NCBI GenBank assembly: GCA_963971305.1
Contig: OZ020307.1
Span: 7,329,501-7,393,500, forward strand
From: Arcuatula senhousia
Taxonomy: Eukaryota > Mollusca > Bivalvia > Mytilida > Mytilidae
Direction of reading: 5' to 3'
Length of the DNA stretch: 64,000 bases
Shown here piece after piece: positions 45,801-57,806 of the stretch. Position numbers and translations under genes: made by a program. The notes below the pieces were generated by a model, which made no database searches, was not told the origin of the DNA, and saw nothing but the letters and a program-made list of their open reading frames with translations. Positions within the stretch are counted from its first letter, which is position 1. Each line of letters begins with the position of its first letter.

Positions 45801-46190
45801 TGTATAATATTTTTTAAAAATTCGATAGTTTTAATAAAATCCTGGTGTAGAGTTAGAATCTAACTAAAATTGACGTTGCCTTTCACGACGTTCGGTCGGA
45901 TTTATCACTGTACAGGTAAATTTTATCGGTAACGTCGTTTTTAACGTAACGTCCCATTTTATTTAAAACATGTGACAAACATTAAAAGTGAAGACAATAT
46001 AGCCTGTACTTAAATTTCTAGATAAAAAGGCACGTATTTTTCTATTATTCTATTCAAGTATTCTGTTTATGTACATGTCTATAAAACAATAAACTTTTAG
46101 TAAATCACAAAGTTAAAAAAAAATACATAACTAGCATGCCATTTACATAAAAAATCACGATAATTTTTTCATCAAAACTCTTAATAATAA

Positions 46191-48013
46191 CAAGAGGCTC
46201 CCAGGAGCCTGAATCGCTCACCTGGTCTTAATGTCAACCCTTTGAAGACTTTTGTATAGCTAAATGAGCTGAATGCTTAAGCAATAAAAAGCTTTTCTCT
46301 ATAGCTATCTGCAATAGTTTTCATTCCAAAACTAATAACACTATTTTTCACCTTTAAAGGGCCATAACCCCTTAAAGGGGCCATCTGACAACTTCGACCC
46401 TAAAAAGACTTTTGTAGAGCTAATTAAGCTGAACATTTAAGCAAGCAACATCTTTTCTCTATCTGCAAAAGTTTTTGTTTCTTTAGGCCAAAAACACTAT
46501 TTTTTGCCTTTAAGGGGCCGTAACCACTATAAGGGGTCATCTGGCAACTTTGACCCTATGGAAACTTTTGTAGAGCTAAATGAGCTGAACATTTAAGATA
46601 GCAACAACTTTTCTCTATCTGCAATAGTTTTCATTCCATAGGCCAAAAACACTATTTTTTGCCTTTAAGGGGCTGTAACCCCTATAGGGGGTCATCTGAC
46701 AACTTCAACCCTATGGAGAATTTTGTAAAGCTAAATGAGCTGAACATTAAAGAAAGCAACAGCTAATCTCTATCTGCAATAGTTTTCATTCTGTAGGACA
46801 AAAACATGAAAAATCGCTATTTTTCAGGGGCCGTAACCCCTATAAGGGGTCATATGCCAACTTCGACCCTATGGAGAATTTTGTAAAGCTAAATGAGCTG
46901 AACATTTAAGCAAGCAACAGCTCTGCAATAGTTTTCATTCTGTAGGCCAAAAACATGAAAAATTGCTATTTTTCAGGGGCCGTAACCCCTATAAGGAGTC
47001 ATCTGACAACTTCGACTCTATGGAGAATTTTGTAGAGCTAAATGGGCTGAACATTTAAGCAAGCAACAACTAATCTCTATCTGCAATAGTTTTCATTCTG
47101 TAGGACAAAAACATGAAAAATCGCTATTTTTCAGGGGCCGTAACCCCTATAAGGGGTCATCTGACAACTTCGACCCTATGGAGAATTTTGTAGAGCTCAA
47201 TGAGCTGAACATTTAGGCAAGCAACAGCTAATCTCTATGTGCAATAGTTTTCATTCTGTAGGCCAAAAACATGAAAAAATGCCATTTTTCAGGGGCCGTA
47301 ACCCCTATAAGGAGTTATCTGACAACTTCGATCCTATGGAGACTTTCGTAGAGCTAAATGAGCTAAACATTTTAGCAAGCAACAGCTAATCTCTATCTGC
47401 AATAGTTTTCATTCTGTAGGCCAAAAACATGAAAAATGGCTATTTTTCACCTTTAAGGGACCCCTATAAGGGGTCATCTGACAACTTCGACCCTATGGAG
47501 ACTTTTGTAGAGTTAAATGAGCTGAACATTTTAGCAAGCAACAGCTAATCTCTATCTGCAATAGTTTTCATTCTGTAGGCCAAAAACATGAAAAAATGCT
47601 ATTTTTCACCTTTAAGGGGCCGTAACCCCTATAAGGGGTCATCTGACAACTTTGACCAAATGGAGACATTTGTAGAGCTTTTGATGCTGAATCAGTAGCG
47701 TGGCCTCAGATTTCCTCTATCTCTTTTACTTTTTGATTTATAAGCCAAAAACAGTAGTCTGACCCCCCTAGTCTATTTTTAGTAACGGCGGCCATGTTTT
47801 TTAACGGATTAAAAATCAAAACACAAGTTTGGTGCAGGACACCCTAAGGATCATTCATACCAAGTTTCATTAAATTCTGTTTGGTAGTTTCAGAGGAGAA
47901 GATTTTTGAAAAATTGTTAACAGACGACGACGACGACGACGACGACAGACGACGACGACGGACGCCAAGTGATGGTAATAGCTCACATGGACCTTCGGTC
48001 CAGGTGAGCTAAA
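46191..48013 (+). mobile_element. pearl-type Helitron-like element, apparently complete, ~10 core units
   Basis: The 5' end has a 16-nt palindrome AGGCTCCCAGGAGCCT (46195-46210) and GCTCACCTGG. The 3' end has (GAC)n at ~47926-47963, GGACGCCAAGTGATGG, a hairpin GGACC-TTC-GGTCC (47989-48001), CCAGGTGAGC and CTAA (48009-48012). GCTCACCTGG and CCAGGTGAGC are inverted. Core units of ~157 bp (AACTTCGACCCTATGGAG.., AGGGGCCGTAACCCCTATAA) recur at 46391, 46547, 46702, 46860, 47009, 47167, 47325, 47484 and 47649, with a partial unit before. This plan (core of ~160-bp repeats, microsatellite, hairpin end) matches pearl elements of bivalves. There is no coding sequence. Confidence 0.85.
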
Positions 48014-51000
48014 AAGGTTATTGCACCATAATTGTAAAATAAAAAAGCTTCAGGTAGTGATGTATGTGACCTTGAATTAACAATAACCGTCTAAAATTTG
48101 GAATTCTGTCAAATATTACACATGCTGTAAGCTTAAGCCACATATTAACCAAAAAATATGAAAAAGTTACAATACATGTATTTTTTGTTTCATTTTAAAA
48201 TAATTAAAATGTAAAACCTTTGATTTCTTTTTATTTTAAATTGACAGTTGCGAATAATATACATTTGTGTTTAATGATAATAATATCAATTGATTGATAG
48301 CACGACTGCTGTCTCCTGCTTAGTCCTTTTATGGACCTCGAGATTAGACAGCCCACTTAGCATTTCTATTTTTTTTTACATCCTAAAGAAATAAGGAATT
48401 TAGATAACTGGTAAGTTTCGAAGTTCAAGGTACAAAGTCTGATATATTAATCCTGCTAGTCTCAAACAATATAATACTAAATAATGATAGTTTTAACAGA
48501 TAATTAGACGTCAAGCATTTTCATATCGATCTGTGATAAGTGTGATGTATAATAATTGAGTTATTTGGTATATTAACTACCAGCATGGCTAGTTCAAACA
48601 ATTTTTATATAACAGATTCACATATATTACAACAAAAGACCCCCAAATAATGAAAGAGCAATATCTTAAAACAGAAAAATATTTGTTTAGGAAGCCAAAT
48701 CTGCTGTGTTTTAGGAAATGTTTTTGGTCAAACAGATTTTCCTATACTAATTTAACATGACTAAGTTAAAAAAATGTAGAATGAAAAAAGAAAAAAAAAA
48801 GAAAAATGCATATTATTTGCTACAATAAAGCAACGATAAATAACACAGTTCAATAGCTTATTAGTAGGATACACTTTCTCATCTAAAAATATTGATTTGT
48901 TGTTTTGAATCATTTTGAACTTAAGACAGTCGGAAAATAAAAAGTTGTATAACTGTTAAATTACCAAAATCACATATTTTAGTTAAAACATAATAAAACA
49001 ATGATAAAACAAATCTGAAGCATATCATACTACTCATTAATCAAGAATAATATGAAAAATAACAGTTTTATAAAAAAAATGGTAGAAAAATGCAACTTGA
49101 ACACGATACACTGTATCCAGAACGCAGAACAATCATACAAGAAATTATTGCAATATAATGTATCAGAATTGCTTACAATTGGTTAAAACTGCGTAATCAA
49201 TTGATATGTACTTGGACGGAATTTTATATATACACAAATAATAAAAATATATGGTGCCTACAATGTCATGAATGTAGATGTATATTTACTAAAAAATCCA
49301 TCAAAAGCTACAATTTTCACTGCTGATTCATGAAAAAAATTATTTTGGAGAAAGTTTTAAAATATGTATAAATCACGTTTTAAACAACAACAAAAATGAC
49401 ATGTCAATACATTTTTCTGACAAACAATGAAAATAAAACACACAAAAAAAAACCCACTGAGGAACAACTTTGAGAAAATTGATGAGTATTAACTATAGCA
49501 CGTATAAAATAACAAAAACATCAATTATGCACATGTTTTTTTTTCTATTTTTATTGTTTCCATTAGATTGAAAAATAATTTGTTGCCATGGTTTTTGTAT
49601 TAACCATAATTTATCGCTAATTTGTTGTTGACGACCGGATAGAGGAGATTGATCTAAGTATTATAATGATCATGATGATTTGTGAATGAATAAGATGATT
49701 TTTTTTAAAATTTGGCTATAATCTATCTGGTTTTGAAAAAGCAAAAAATACCCCATATTATTCACCACCGATAGAAATAGGAAAAGAGACTGTTTTTTAA
49801 GTGTGAATGAAACATGCATAACATGCCAAGATTTTAGTCTCTTATAAGTCTGTGTACTTTTCAACAACAGAATTTAAATAGTGTAAAATTACAATGCTGA
49901 ATTATAAGTCATGATCGGTCAACCTTACCTGCGAGATTTAAAATCCCACATATATATACAAAATCCAATAATAAATAATCTGTCATTATAATACTACAAA
50001 TTGAATATCCAGACAATCTATTGAACGATAATGTACATATAGTGTGTGTGTATCATAAGTTATAAATGTCCTAAATTTTCCTTCACGGTGAAACAGCCTA
50101 CGGGAGATGACGGCTTACAATACACATCAAGTAAATCCTATACACATTCATGCTTGACACGCACATTCATTAAAATCTCACTCAAGTTTCACTTCCATCG
50201 CCATTATTTGGCAACTTTATACGGCCGACCCTGGTATTATTGAATGTGAAAACAGATTATTTTGAACTCGACATGTTGAACAGATGTGTATTCAGGCAAT
50301 GAATAGTCGATTGCACACACGTGATGAAATCTAAATACAACCGTTTCTAGATCCCCATTCTATAAAAAGCAATTTGATAATAGGTAAATAAGGCGGAGAA
50401 TGGGGAACGATTTGGGGAAAAATGTGAGAAATAAAACTTTTCTTAAACAAAATGCTAAAAATAACTTGAAAATCAAGATGATATTTGTGAAAACAAGCAA
50501 TCGAAACTTTTATCTAATGAATGATAACAAATGTAAGCGAGTTGAGGCTAATCAATACCACAACTTATCCCTTTAAATAACTACCACTCCCTATAACTGT
50601 AATTCTTGACAGTTATATTTGTTTACATGGGAACCCAGAAACGATTTTCAGCAAGACATGAGAATAAGTATGTCCACAAGGTTTTTAAATTCAACCAATG
50701 GAAATAGTGTTTTCTCGGCCTTCAATAGACAACCACACACTAACAATATCTCAATGTGTCTTGTTCAACAAACCGCGGCGAACAGTAATGATAAAATCAG
50801 TATCGCGGAGGAATTGCGCCGTTAAACGTTGGAATTTTATTTTTCAAAAAATGAGATATATTTCAAATCCTTAAAAATAATAAAATTGAAGGTAAGACGT
50901 TATTTTTCCCCCGTTTTTACCTTGACCCGTTTAAATATTTTATTTACAGATGAAAAATGTTTGTAACAAATCTAATCTTAAATTTGACAGATTGAAAATC

Positions 51001-51884
51001 TTATTCATCTCTCTAATACTTAGGTTATCAATATATTTTTAAATCAAAATTAACAAATATAAAACAAATACGCAATATACATGATAAACGAGTGTCCCAT
51101 TTTTTGAAATTTTAAATCATCTACCCTTGTGGTCTATATTTATTTAAAATCAAGTAAAATGAATTTACAGGGAAAAAACAAAAAATATTAAATAAGCAAT
51201 TTTAAGATACATCGAACGAGGAGAGGGTTATCTCAAGCTAGATTAAAAAAATGTCGATAAAAAGAAATAATGCATTCTATTGTGGAAAATAAAATAAGAA
51301 CTTAATCTGAACTTTTTGTTAGACATTGGATAAACAAAAAATGAAAATAAAATCCAGAATCTGAAAAAAAGTCACCCAAACCAAGCTAAAAGAGCCAAAA
51401 TTCTATTACACAACAAATTTAAATACTCGTTAAGCCATGCTCCGGGACATGTTTTTCATTATTAAACCTTTCCTTGTTCGTGTTCTTAGATTTGAATTTA
51501 TAGAATAATTTTTATGTCATTTTGTGCTAATCTGACGTCCAGGATTGGGTTGCTGATCAACTTCCCTTATCCTATGAAGTGAATTCTGTATGTAAAATTC
51601 CCCGACGGAATTTACATCTTTAGAAATAATCAGTCCGCATTCCAAAGTACACGCATGATGCATGTGCTTTAGAGTGAAGATGATTATATAAACAGTCTCC
51701 AAGATAGATGAGCAGAAAACAAACTTAAAGATTGATTAGAGAAAAACACGAGAAGAAAATAATGACGTAATGGAGGAAATATTGAAAAAAAATATTTGTA
51801 GGAGTAAAATAATGGTCTTGAAACATTTTTTTTTACAACATATTTTTTTAATATGTATTACTGATTTGTCTTTATTCTTTATAG
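48014..51884. other. AT-rich region upstream of the gene
   Basis: No gene supported. One frame at 50658-50825 (ATG to TAA, ending SNDKISIAEELRR) has protein-like composition in slightly less AT-rich sequence, but no splice sites and no recognised family. A promoter or 5' non-coding exon for the downstream gene probably lies in this region; I cannot place it. Confidence 0.4.
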
Positions 51885-51975
51885 GATTTGTAAGGTTATG
51901 ATGTTTTCCATAGAATGGAGTTGCTCGATAACAGTAAAAATGTGACTTATTTAGTGTTTGAGATTATGTTGAACT
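51885..51975 (+). other. 5' untranslated part of the first coding exon, with an overlapping uORF
   Basis: A good acceptor (TTTATTCTTTATAG, AG at 51883-51884) implies an upstream non-coding exon. Within this leader an upstream ATG at 51966 opens a frame of 18 codons that ends at TAG 52020-52022, overlapping the main start at 51976 in a different frame. This could lower translation of the main frame. Confidence 0.45.
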
Positions 51976-52195
51976 ATGGATGCGCCAATAGATTTCCGGT
52001 TAGATCGGAACAGGATTTTGACTAGTGGTTTAACGTCCACTTCTTTTGGAAATTACGAATCTGCGTTTTCTGAAGGAAGTAGCCGGGGATCCACGTTAAA
52101 TAGGAACGCCTCTGGTTCTATTCCAGATTTAGGTCGTGCTGCAACATCGGCTTCTCTGAGCCAATTTCCAAGTCGATACTTCCAGCATGCTTCTG
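51976..52195 (+). CDS. first coding exon of an unrecognised protein
   Basis: The ATG at 51976 has A at -3 and G at +4, a good eukaryotic start context. The exon encodes 73 residues starting MDAPIDFRLDRNRILTSGLT, then a Ser/Gly/Asn-rich stretch (SEGSSRGSTLNRNASGSIPD, residues ~31-50) and QFPSRYFQHAS. It ends TTCTG|GTAAGT, a strong donor, in phase 1. The composition suggests a disordered, possibly phosphorylated, cytosolic N-terminus; there is no signal peptide or membrane segment. GC content is higher than the flanking DNA, as expected of a real exon. The frame continues into the exon at 62317. I do not recognise the family. Confidence 0.75.
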
Positions 52196-55100
52196 GTAAG
52201 TGAATTATTTTCACGTTACTTGTAATTTGTGTTTGACATCCCTTAATTGTAATTCCAATACAAGACAATTACATAAAGTTTCCGCTTATTTTGATAACGA
52301 AAGACATGAAAGAAGAAGACTTCTAGGAATTTGAAATTTTACAGTTACACAGATGTGGCGATTAGAAGCACTAATCTACCAGCTCACAAAATCTAGAAAA
52401 ATAAACAAAACCATCTAGGATGTGTTTATTTTCGACATATTTTATAATTTTTGCTAAAATTTCGAAATACCGTGGAGAGGTTAAGATTAAACAAGATAGG
52501 AAACAGCTGTTTTACTAAAAAGAAATGTCCTTAGTCACGTTGTAAATCGCGAATATTTTCGTTGATATTAATAAATGTTGTTCATTCTATTTAATTATCA
52601 ACTTCCTTCTAGATTTATCATTTGACATAGGCTGTAATGACAGGCATCAAAGGTTTACTTAAGTGTAGTTAGGTGGTGCCGAGAGAACTGGAAACATTAT
52701 TCCTCCAAACAATTGTGTTGTTTTAATAAAAAGTATACATATAAATAATTCAGGGCTGACTGTACCATATGTTATTTAAGTAAAATGGGATCATTAATGG
52801 CGTAGATAGCTTTTCATAGGTTGGTAAATCATGTGTCAGGTCGAACCTGTCAAAATGTATAAATTGTAATGAAATACCGATGTAAAAATAGAGAAAAACG
52901 AGCTTTCAATATGGAAATTTTTAAATATTTCTTTCACTCTGCTCAAAACATAATTTTAGGATTTTAACTATAATACACACCGATACTTTTATCATATAGT
53001 TTTGATCATGTGATATCAAGTATTTACGACTATCCTTCCACCAATTAGAGATATGTATATATAAGCATGATAAACATGATAAACATATGTCATTTTTTTT
53101 TAAATGATTTGATGAAATAAGAATTGGCTTGGTCATCTATCTTTCGTGTATAATGTTTTTTTATTTCCTAGACAGAACCACTTTTTTTGCTGTAACGCCT
53201 TTTTATCAATGGTCACTCAAATCGTTGAAATTAAAAAAATCATCGTTTTTGAAACTTGAAATGAAAAGAGTATATTGTAAACCATTGAAGCTTCTCTTAT
53301 TTCCTGATTCTTTGCGTTTAAATATCAGAATTTTGTTGATTTATGTTATATCAAACCCAAGCCATGAACTGGTAGTTTGAATATTTTGTGGATTCTAAAA
53401 TGAATGGAATTTCAACTAAAAATTAAAATATATGTCATGTATGTATGCATGTATAATATAAAAGTTTATACAACTTGTACAGTCGAAAAATTAAATAAAG
53501 CAAATGAAAGTCCAATAAATAGATCAATTGAATAAAATTTTGAGAAAATAATACTTGTTAATTTCCTTATATATAAACCTTTCACAAGACATGATTTACT
53601 CCTGTCCTTCTGGTTTTATTATTCTGGATTGACTTTAATTTTTACTCTCTAAAACTCTCTGCTTGATGAAACTTATCAATTATAAGTCATTGTCTGACTT
53701 TGTTTTAGATGAAATAAGTAGTTTGCTAAATAAAAAAAAAATCTGAAATCGTTATTGTTAGTTGTTTTTTTTTTGTTTTTGATTTGTTTGGTGTTTTTGT
53801 TTGTTTGTGTTTTTTTTTGCATAGTTTGTTTAAATTAATGAAATAACAGAAAAAAACACAAAATGACAGTAATGTGAATTAAGGTATAAAAAAGTAACCT
53901 AGCTAAATAGGAATGGAATAAATTAAATTTTATTTTACTTGCAATTCTACGTTAAACATTGAAAACTTTACAACTTACCTTTACTGTAAAAACTTCAATA
54001 CACCAGAACAGTATACATCTGTAGATACAAACAATGTTATTTTTATTTTTTTTAAAAAGAAATCAACCCAAACTTGCTTCTTCATGCGATTTAAGTTGTA
54101 AACCATAACTTCAACAAAGTTCTATGCTTCAAAATATTTTTTTTCTGAAATTGATAGAATAAGTTGCCAACACCAAGACCTGTAGTTAAAGTTTATGACA
54201 TGTCTGTAATGGGATGCTTCTTTCCTGATATGTCTGAGAAATTATAAAATGCTGTTGTACGTTGACCTTATATATAATGAATTCTATTTTCCTGTCCATC
54301 ATGATTGATTTTTGTTCTTTTTGAATTTTGCAATAAATATTCTTTCTTTTTCGAGTGGAGTCATATCAATATGAAAATTTATATTCAAGTAAATGATAGA
54401 TAACACACTAAAAGTTAGGGTAGATATTTATTTGTGATAAAAGACCAAATATATAATCCCTTTTTTGGTAAAAATTCTTCTATAACAATATTCACAGAGT
54501 ATTGCACTTCGATCACAATTAATTTTATGGTGATCATATGCAAATTAGATCGTTTATGAAAATAATTGGGAACCCATCTGTCATTCTTTATAATCTACCT
54601 GTTTATATCTTTAAAAGTACGTTTAATTTCAAATTTTTATTTTGAAAACACGCATTTTAAAAGTCAATATTGGATTTTCTTTAAGCAGGTTTTTCGTAAT
54701 ACCTTGGAGCTAGTATTTACAAAAATCGGTTATCTCGACCACATTTTATTTTTAAATCATTTTATATAAAAATATTCTTAACTCGACCACTTTTTAATTA
54801 TTGAATCATATTATCAAAGCCCAACATCTTTTACCATGCAAGCAACAAATAACTTGCGTTATAAGCTGTTTCACCTCAAAAGGAAGTTCTTGAAGAGGTC
54901 TTGATAAGCTTTTAATATGCCATTTCCTTTAAGTTAAAAGCAGTGACGTCATTATATTTAAGTGATATTCTTATATTATATATAGAGATTGAGTTGTATA
55001 TTAAAGTATAAAGTAACTGAAATACTTACATCTTTTCTTGTTTGTGTATATATATTTCGTCTTTGAACGGGGATGATTTTTTTTTACATTTTTTCAAACT

Positions 55101-56354
55101 TTCTTCCCAATATGAGCACATATTGCTAAAACACACACGGTAAAAGACAAGATAGGATAAGAAGCACGATTTGGTCCCTAATATTTTGCAAATTTTAGAA
55201 ATTGGAATATTTGACAATAATATTGTAATCATTTGTGGTGTATGAAGTTGGCATTGATTTTTTTGTGGAATATGCATGAAATAAATGCCGCGAAATGGAC
55301 AAAAATAGCTGACATATTAACATCTTTGTGAAAATTAAAAATGAGAAAACTTGTGACCCACCATAATCATTAAATATTTTCGGGAAAAAATAGTATTTTT
55401 ATGCTTAAATCACAGCTTAAAAAATGGTGCGTCTAATAGTTATTCTAATTGAAGACTAACTACTGATTAAATATCCTGAGAAAAATAAACGATAGAGCTT
55501 ATTGCCAGATTGTTTCGTTAAACTTCTATCAATGTAAAGTAACAAAATTAACATCTTTCAGAGAGAACATTTTAATTTTGAAAAAGGGAAAAAAATACCC
55601 TTATCAAACCTTGTGCTTTATTCTATTTTCATTAACTTTATTTTTTATAAATTTCATGAATAATCTGGTTGCTCTACATTTTTAAGAAATGAAAAATTAA
55701 AATACTTTTACATGTATTTCACAGTTTAAGAAATATAACAAATATACTTCATAATTTTAGAAAATTGAAAGCAAAGAAACTCCATATCATTAGGTCTGGT
55801 CGTTACTATATTTTCTCATCTTATTCACTTCTTCATAAATTTATAACTTTTGTAATATATTTAAAGTTTTTAAGATCCCATTTGTGTTTTTTTCAAATAT
55901 ATATTACCTTGAATTGCTTGTTCCCTCAATAGTGCATTTATAGGCCGTTCCATTCATAAACAGACACTGAAGCTGGCATCCAGACTTCCATTGATTTACA
56001 TTGAAGATCTTCGTGACAGATACAATCTCCAAGCAAGGGAAAAATGCAGGCTTCAATATAAACTATATAAAAAAATTTAAGAATTGTTAAAAAATAAACA
56101 AAATGTTAAATTCCTGTAAAAAGAAATTAGTAGGAAAAACAAATACAATATATTTGTAAGATGACTTTTATATACATGTATATTTAACAGGTTTAAAAAT
56201 GTGATTTTAAGACTCGTGAACTGTTTTACTTACAACCCACGAATTAAAAATATATAAGCTGAATAAAAAAAATATATATATATTTCTGAATAGCGATGCT
56301 AATAATCAAAATTTTTACTGATAAATTATTAATAGTTAATATACTAAGTGTAAT

Positions 56355-56790
56355 GAAAGAAGGAAATCATTACCAATGTGGCATTCAACTAGTCCGTAAA
56401 AGGCTAAGTACAAGTAAGTATAACAAATAAAACAAGATAAATAAAAAATAAAAACCTAATACACACAAAACAACTTCACTGATATTAGTAACGCCACCTC
56501 AAATTAACAAGAGTGAACTCAGGTGCCCCGGAAGGGAAAGAGGTAACTGTAACGGTTGTTATAAAACACTGGTCACGTTGCCAACGATTGATTTTGTGTA
56601 GAGTCGCTTTATGACGAACAAATTTGAGACTAGAAAAGACAAGACAAATTCTTTATTTCCTCAGACACAACTGTGTACAAGAGGTCATAAGCACTTATAT
56701 ACAAACAATAATACATAGCAGCAAGAGTATTGAATAAGAACCCTCGTATTTGTCAATGAGTGTATGATATCTTTCGTAAAATTTCTTGTG
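56355..56790 (+). repeat. dispersed repeat, TACCAATGGG family, intronic copy
   Basis: ATTACCAATGTGGCATTCAA, GTCCGTAAAAGGCTAAG, GAGTGAACTCAGGTGCCCCG + GAAGGGAAAG, CACGTTGCCAACG, and later CGTATTTGTCAATGAGTGTA + TGATATCTTTCGTAAAATTT follow the order of the 35.0 kb copy. An extra block at 56630-56720 (AAGACAAGACAAATTCTTTA) separates the last part and may be a further insertion. Confidence 0.6.
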
Positions 56791-57323
56791 TGACGAAAAC
56801 AATTACCCTGTGTAAGCAATTATTCATTTTTTCCGTATTGTTGCTTCTTTTGGTGGCTGCCTATTCTGACTTCCTACACTGGTATACTACTAAGTTTCTT
56901 AATAAAAGAAATGTATAGCATTTTTTAAAATATTTTGTTCTTAAAATATGTATTACAAGGTATGTGTACAATACAACATCAGAAGACATGCAATTTGCCT
57001 TACAAGTATTTTTAGAATTAAATTTAAAATTCCTAAGACCCAAGGGTGAATATTAAATGCAAGTGATAAAATAATCATAACCATTCGTCGAAAATAATTA
57101 AAAATAAAAATTCAACCATGCCATGAACATTTAGTTTTACACATTCAACTTTTCATATATTTAAAGAAAAATGTTAATCAAAGAATAATACTTACACCAT
57201 TTAAACTGTATTGCTGGAATATAAAACAAAAATGTAAAAACTGGCCAGAAAACGAATATGTTAAAATGTCGACATATCTCACAGTCTTTCCCTTACTGAA
57301 TCTTTTAGTTCATATATACCATA

Positions 57324-57806
57324 AATACTGTGGATTCATTTATTTTCATGCATGTCAATTTTCGTGGTTTATCTCAAAAAGACATTTCATTGGATTCTTA
57401 ATTTCGTGTTTTGTCCATGTTGCTTATAGGCGTCAATGTAAAAATAGCTCTGTTGGATTCTTATTTTCGTGGTTCAATGTTACATACGGTGTGCGTGAGT
57501 TTTTGTGTTTAACGCCCTTTATCGACGTACTTGGTCGTGTAGGGCGGTCAGATTTAATGGTGGAGGAAACCAGGGTACCCGGAGGACACCACCGACCTTG
57601 GGCAGGTAACTGAAAACCTAATCACATACAGTTGGGGAAGTTCCTTTTTCGTTAAATACAAACGGGACTCGAACACCAGCTGCATGAGAGGTGATCGGCT
57701 AGTGATCAATGTTGCGGTATTTAAACCAGCGCCTTAGACCACTCGGCCCCTGTTACCTACGAAAACCACGAAAATTGCTACCCCCACAAATAATTTAAAA
57801 CTATAG
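57324..57806. mobile_element. TIR element (CTGTGGATTCATTTATTTTC family) interrupted by a SINE
   Basis: The left end ATACTGTGGATTCATTTATT, then CAATTTTCGTGGTTTATC, is mirrored at the right by ACGAAAACCACGAAAATTGC and CCCCACAAATAATTTAAAAC + TATAGTA. The interior repeats TTGGATTCTTA(A)TTTCGTG. This is a common kind of bivalve MITE, recognised from memory. The SINE at 57488-57752 is inserted near its right end. Confidence 0.65.
57488..57752 (-). mobile_element. tRNA-derived SINE with conserved core, flanked by 9-bp target duplication
   Basis: On the minus strand it starts AGGGGCCGAGTGGTCTAAGG + CGCTGG (a full A box, from 57752) and has a B box GTGTTCGAGTCCC near 57680-57668. The spacing implies a long-variable-arm tRNA (Leu/Ser type). 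Then follows a core with CAGTTACCTGCCCAAGGTCG and GGGTACCCTGGTTTCCTCCA, of the kind conserved among molluscan SINEs, and a tail GGGCGTTAAACACAAAAACT. Flanks are GTTACATAC (57479-57487) and GTTACCTAC (57753-57761). The exact SINE family was not verified. Confidence 0.8.

Noticed and set aside
50619..50825. Small protein gene upstream of the main gene
   Set aside because: Composition is plausible but the first ATG is internal, no splice sites or family are visible, and length is within chance.
57266..57613. 115-codon plus-strand frame as an intronic gene
   Set aside because: It starts near a TIR element and ends inside the antisense SINE core, so it is composite repeat read-through.
57660..57752. 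Functional tRNA gene on the minus strand
   Set aside because: A and B boxes are present, but the acceptor stem does not pair and the sequence continues into a SINE core with target duplications outside.
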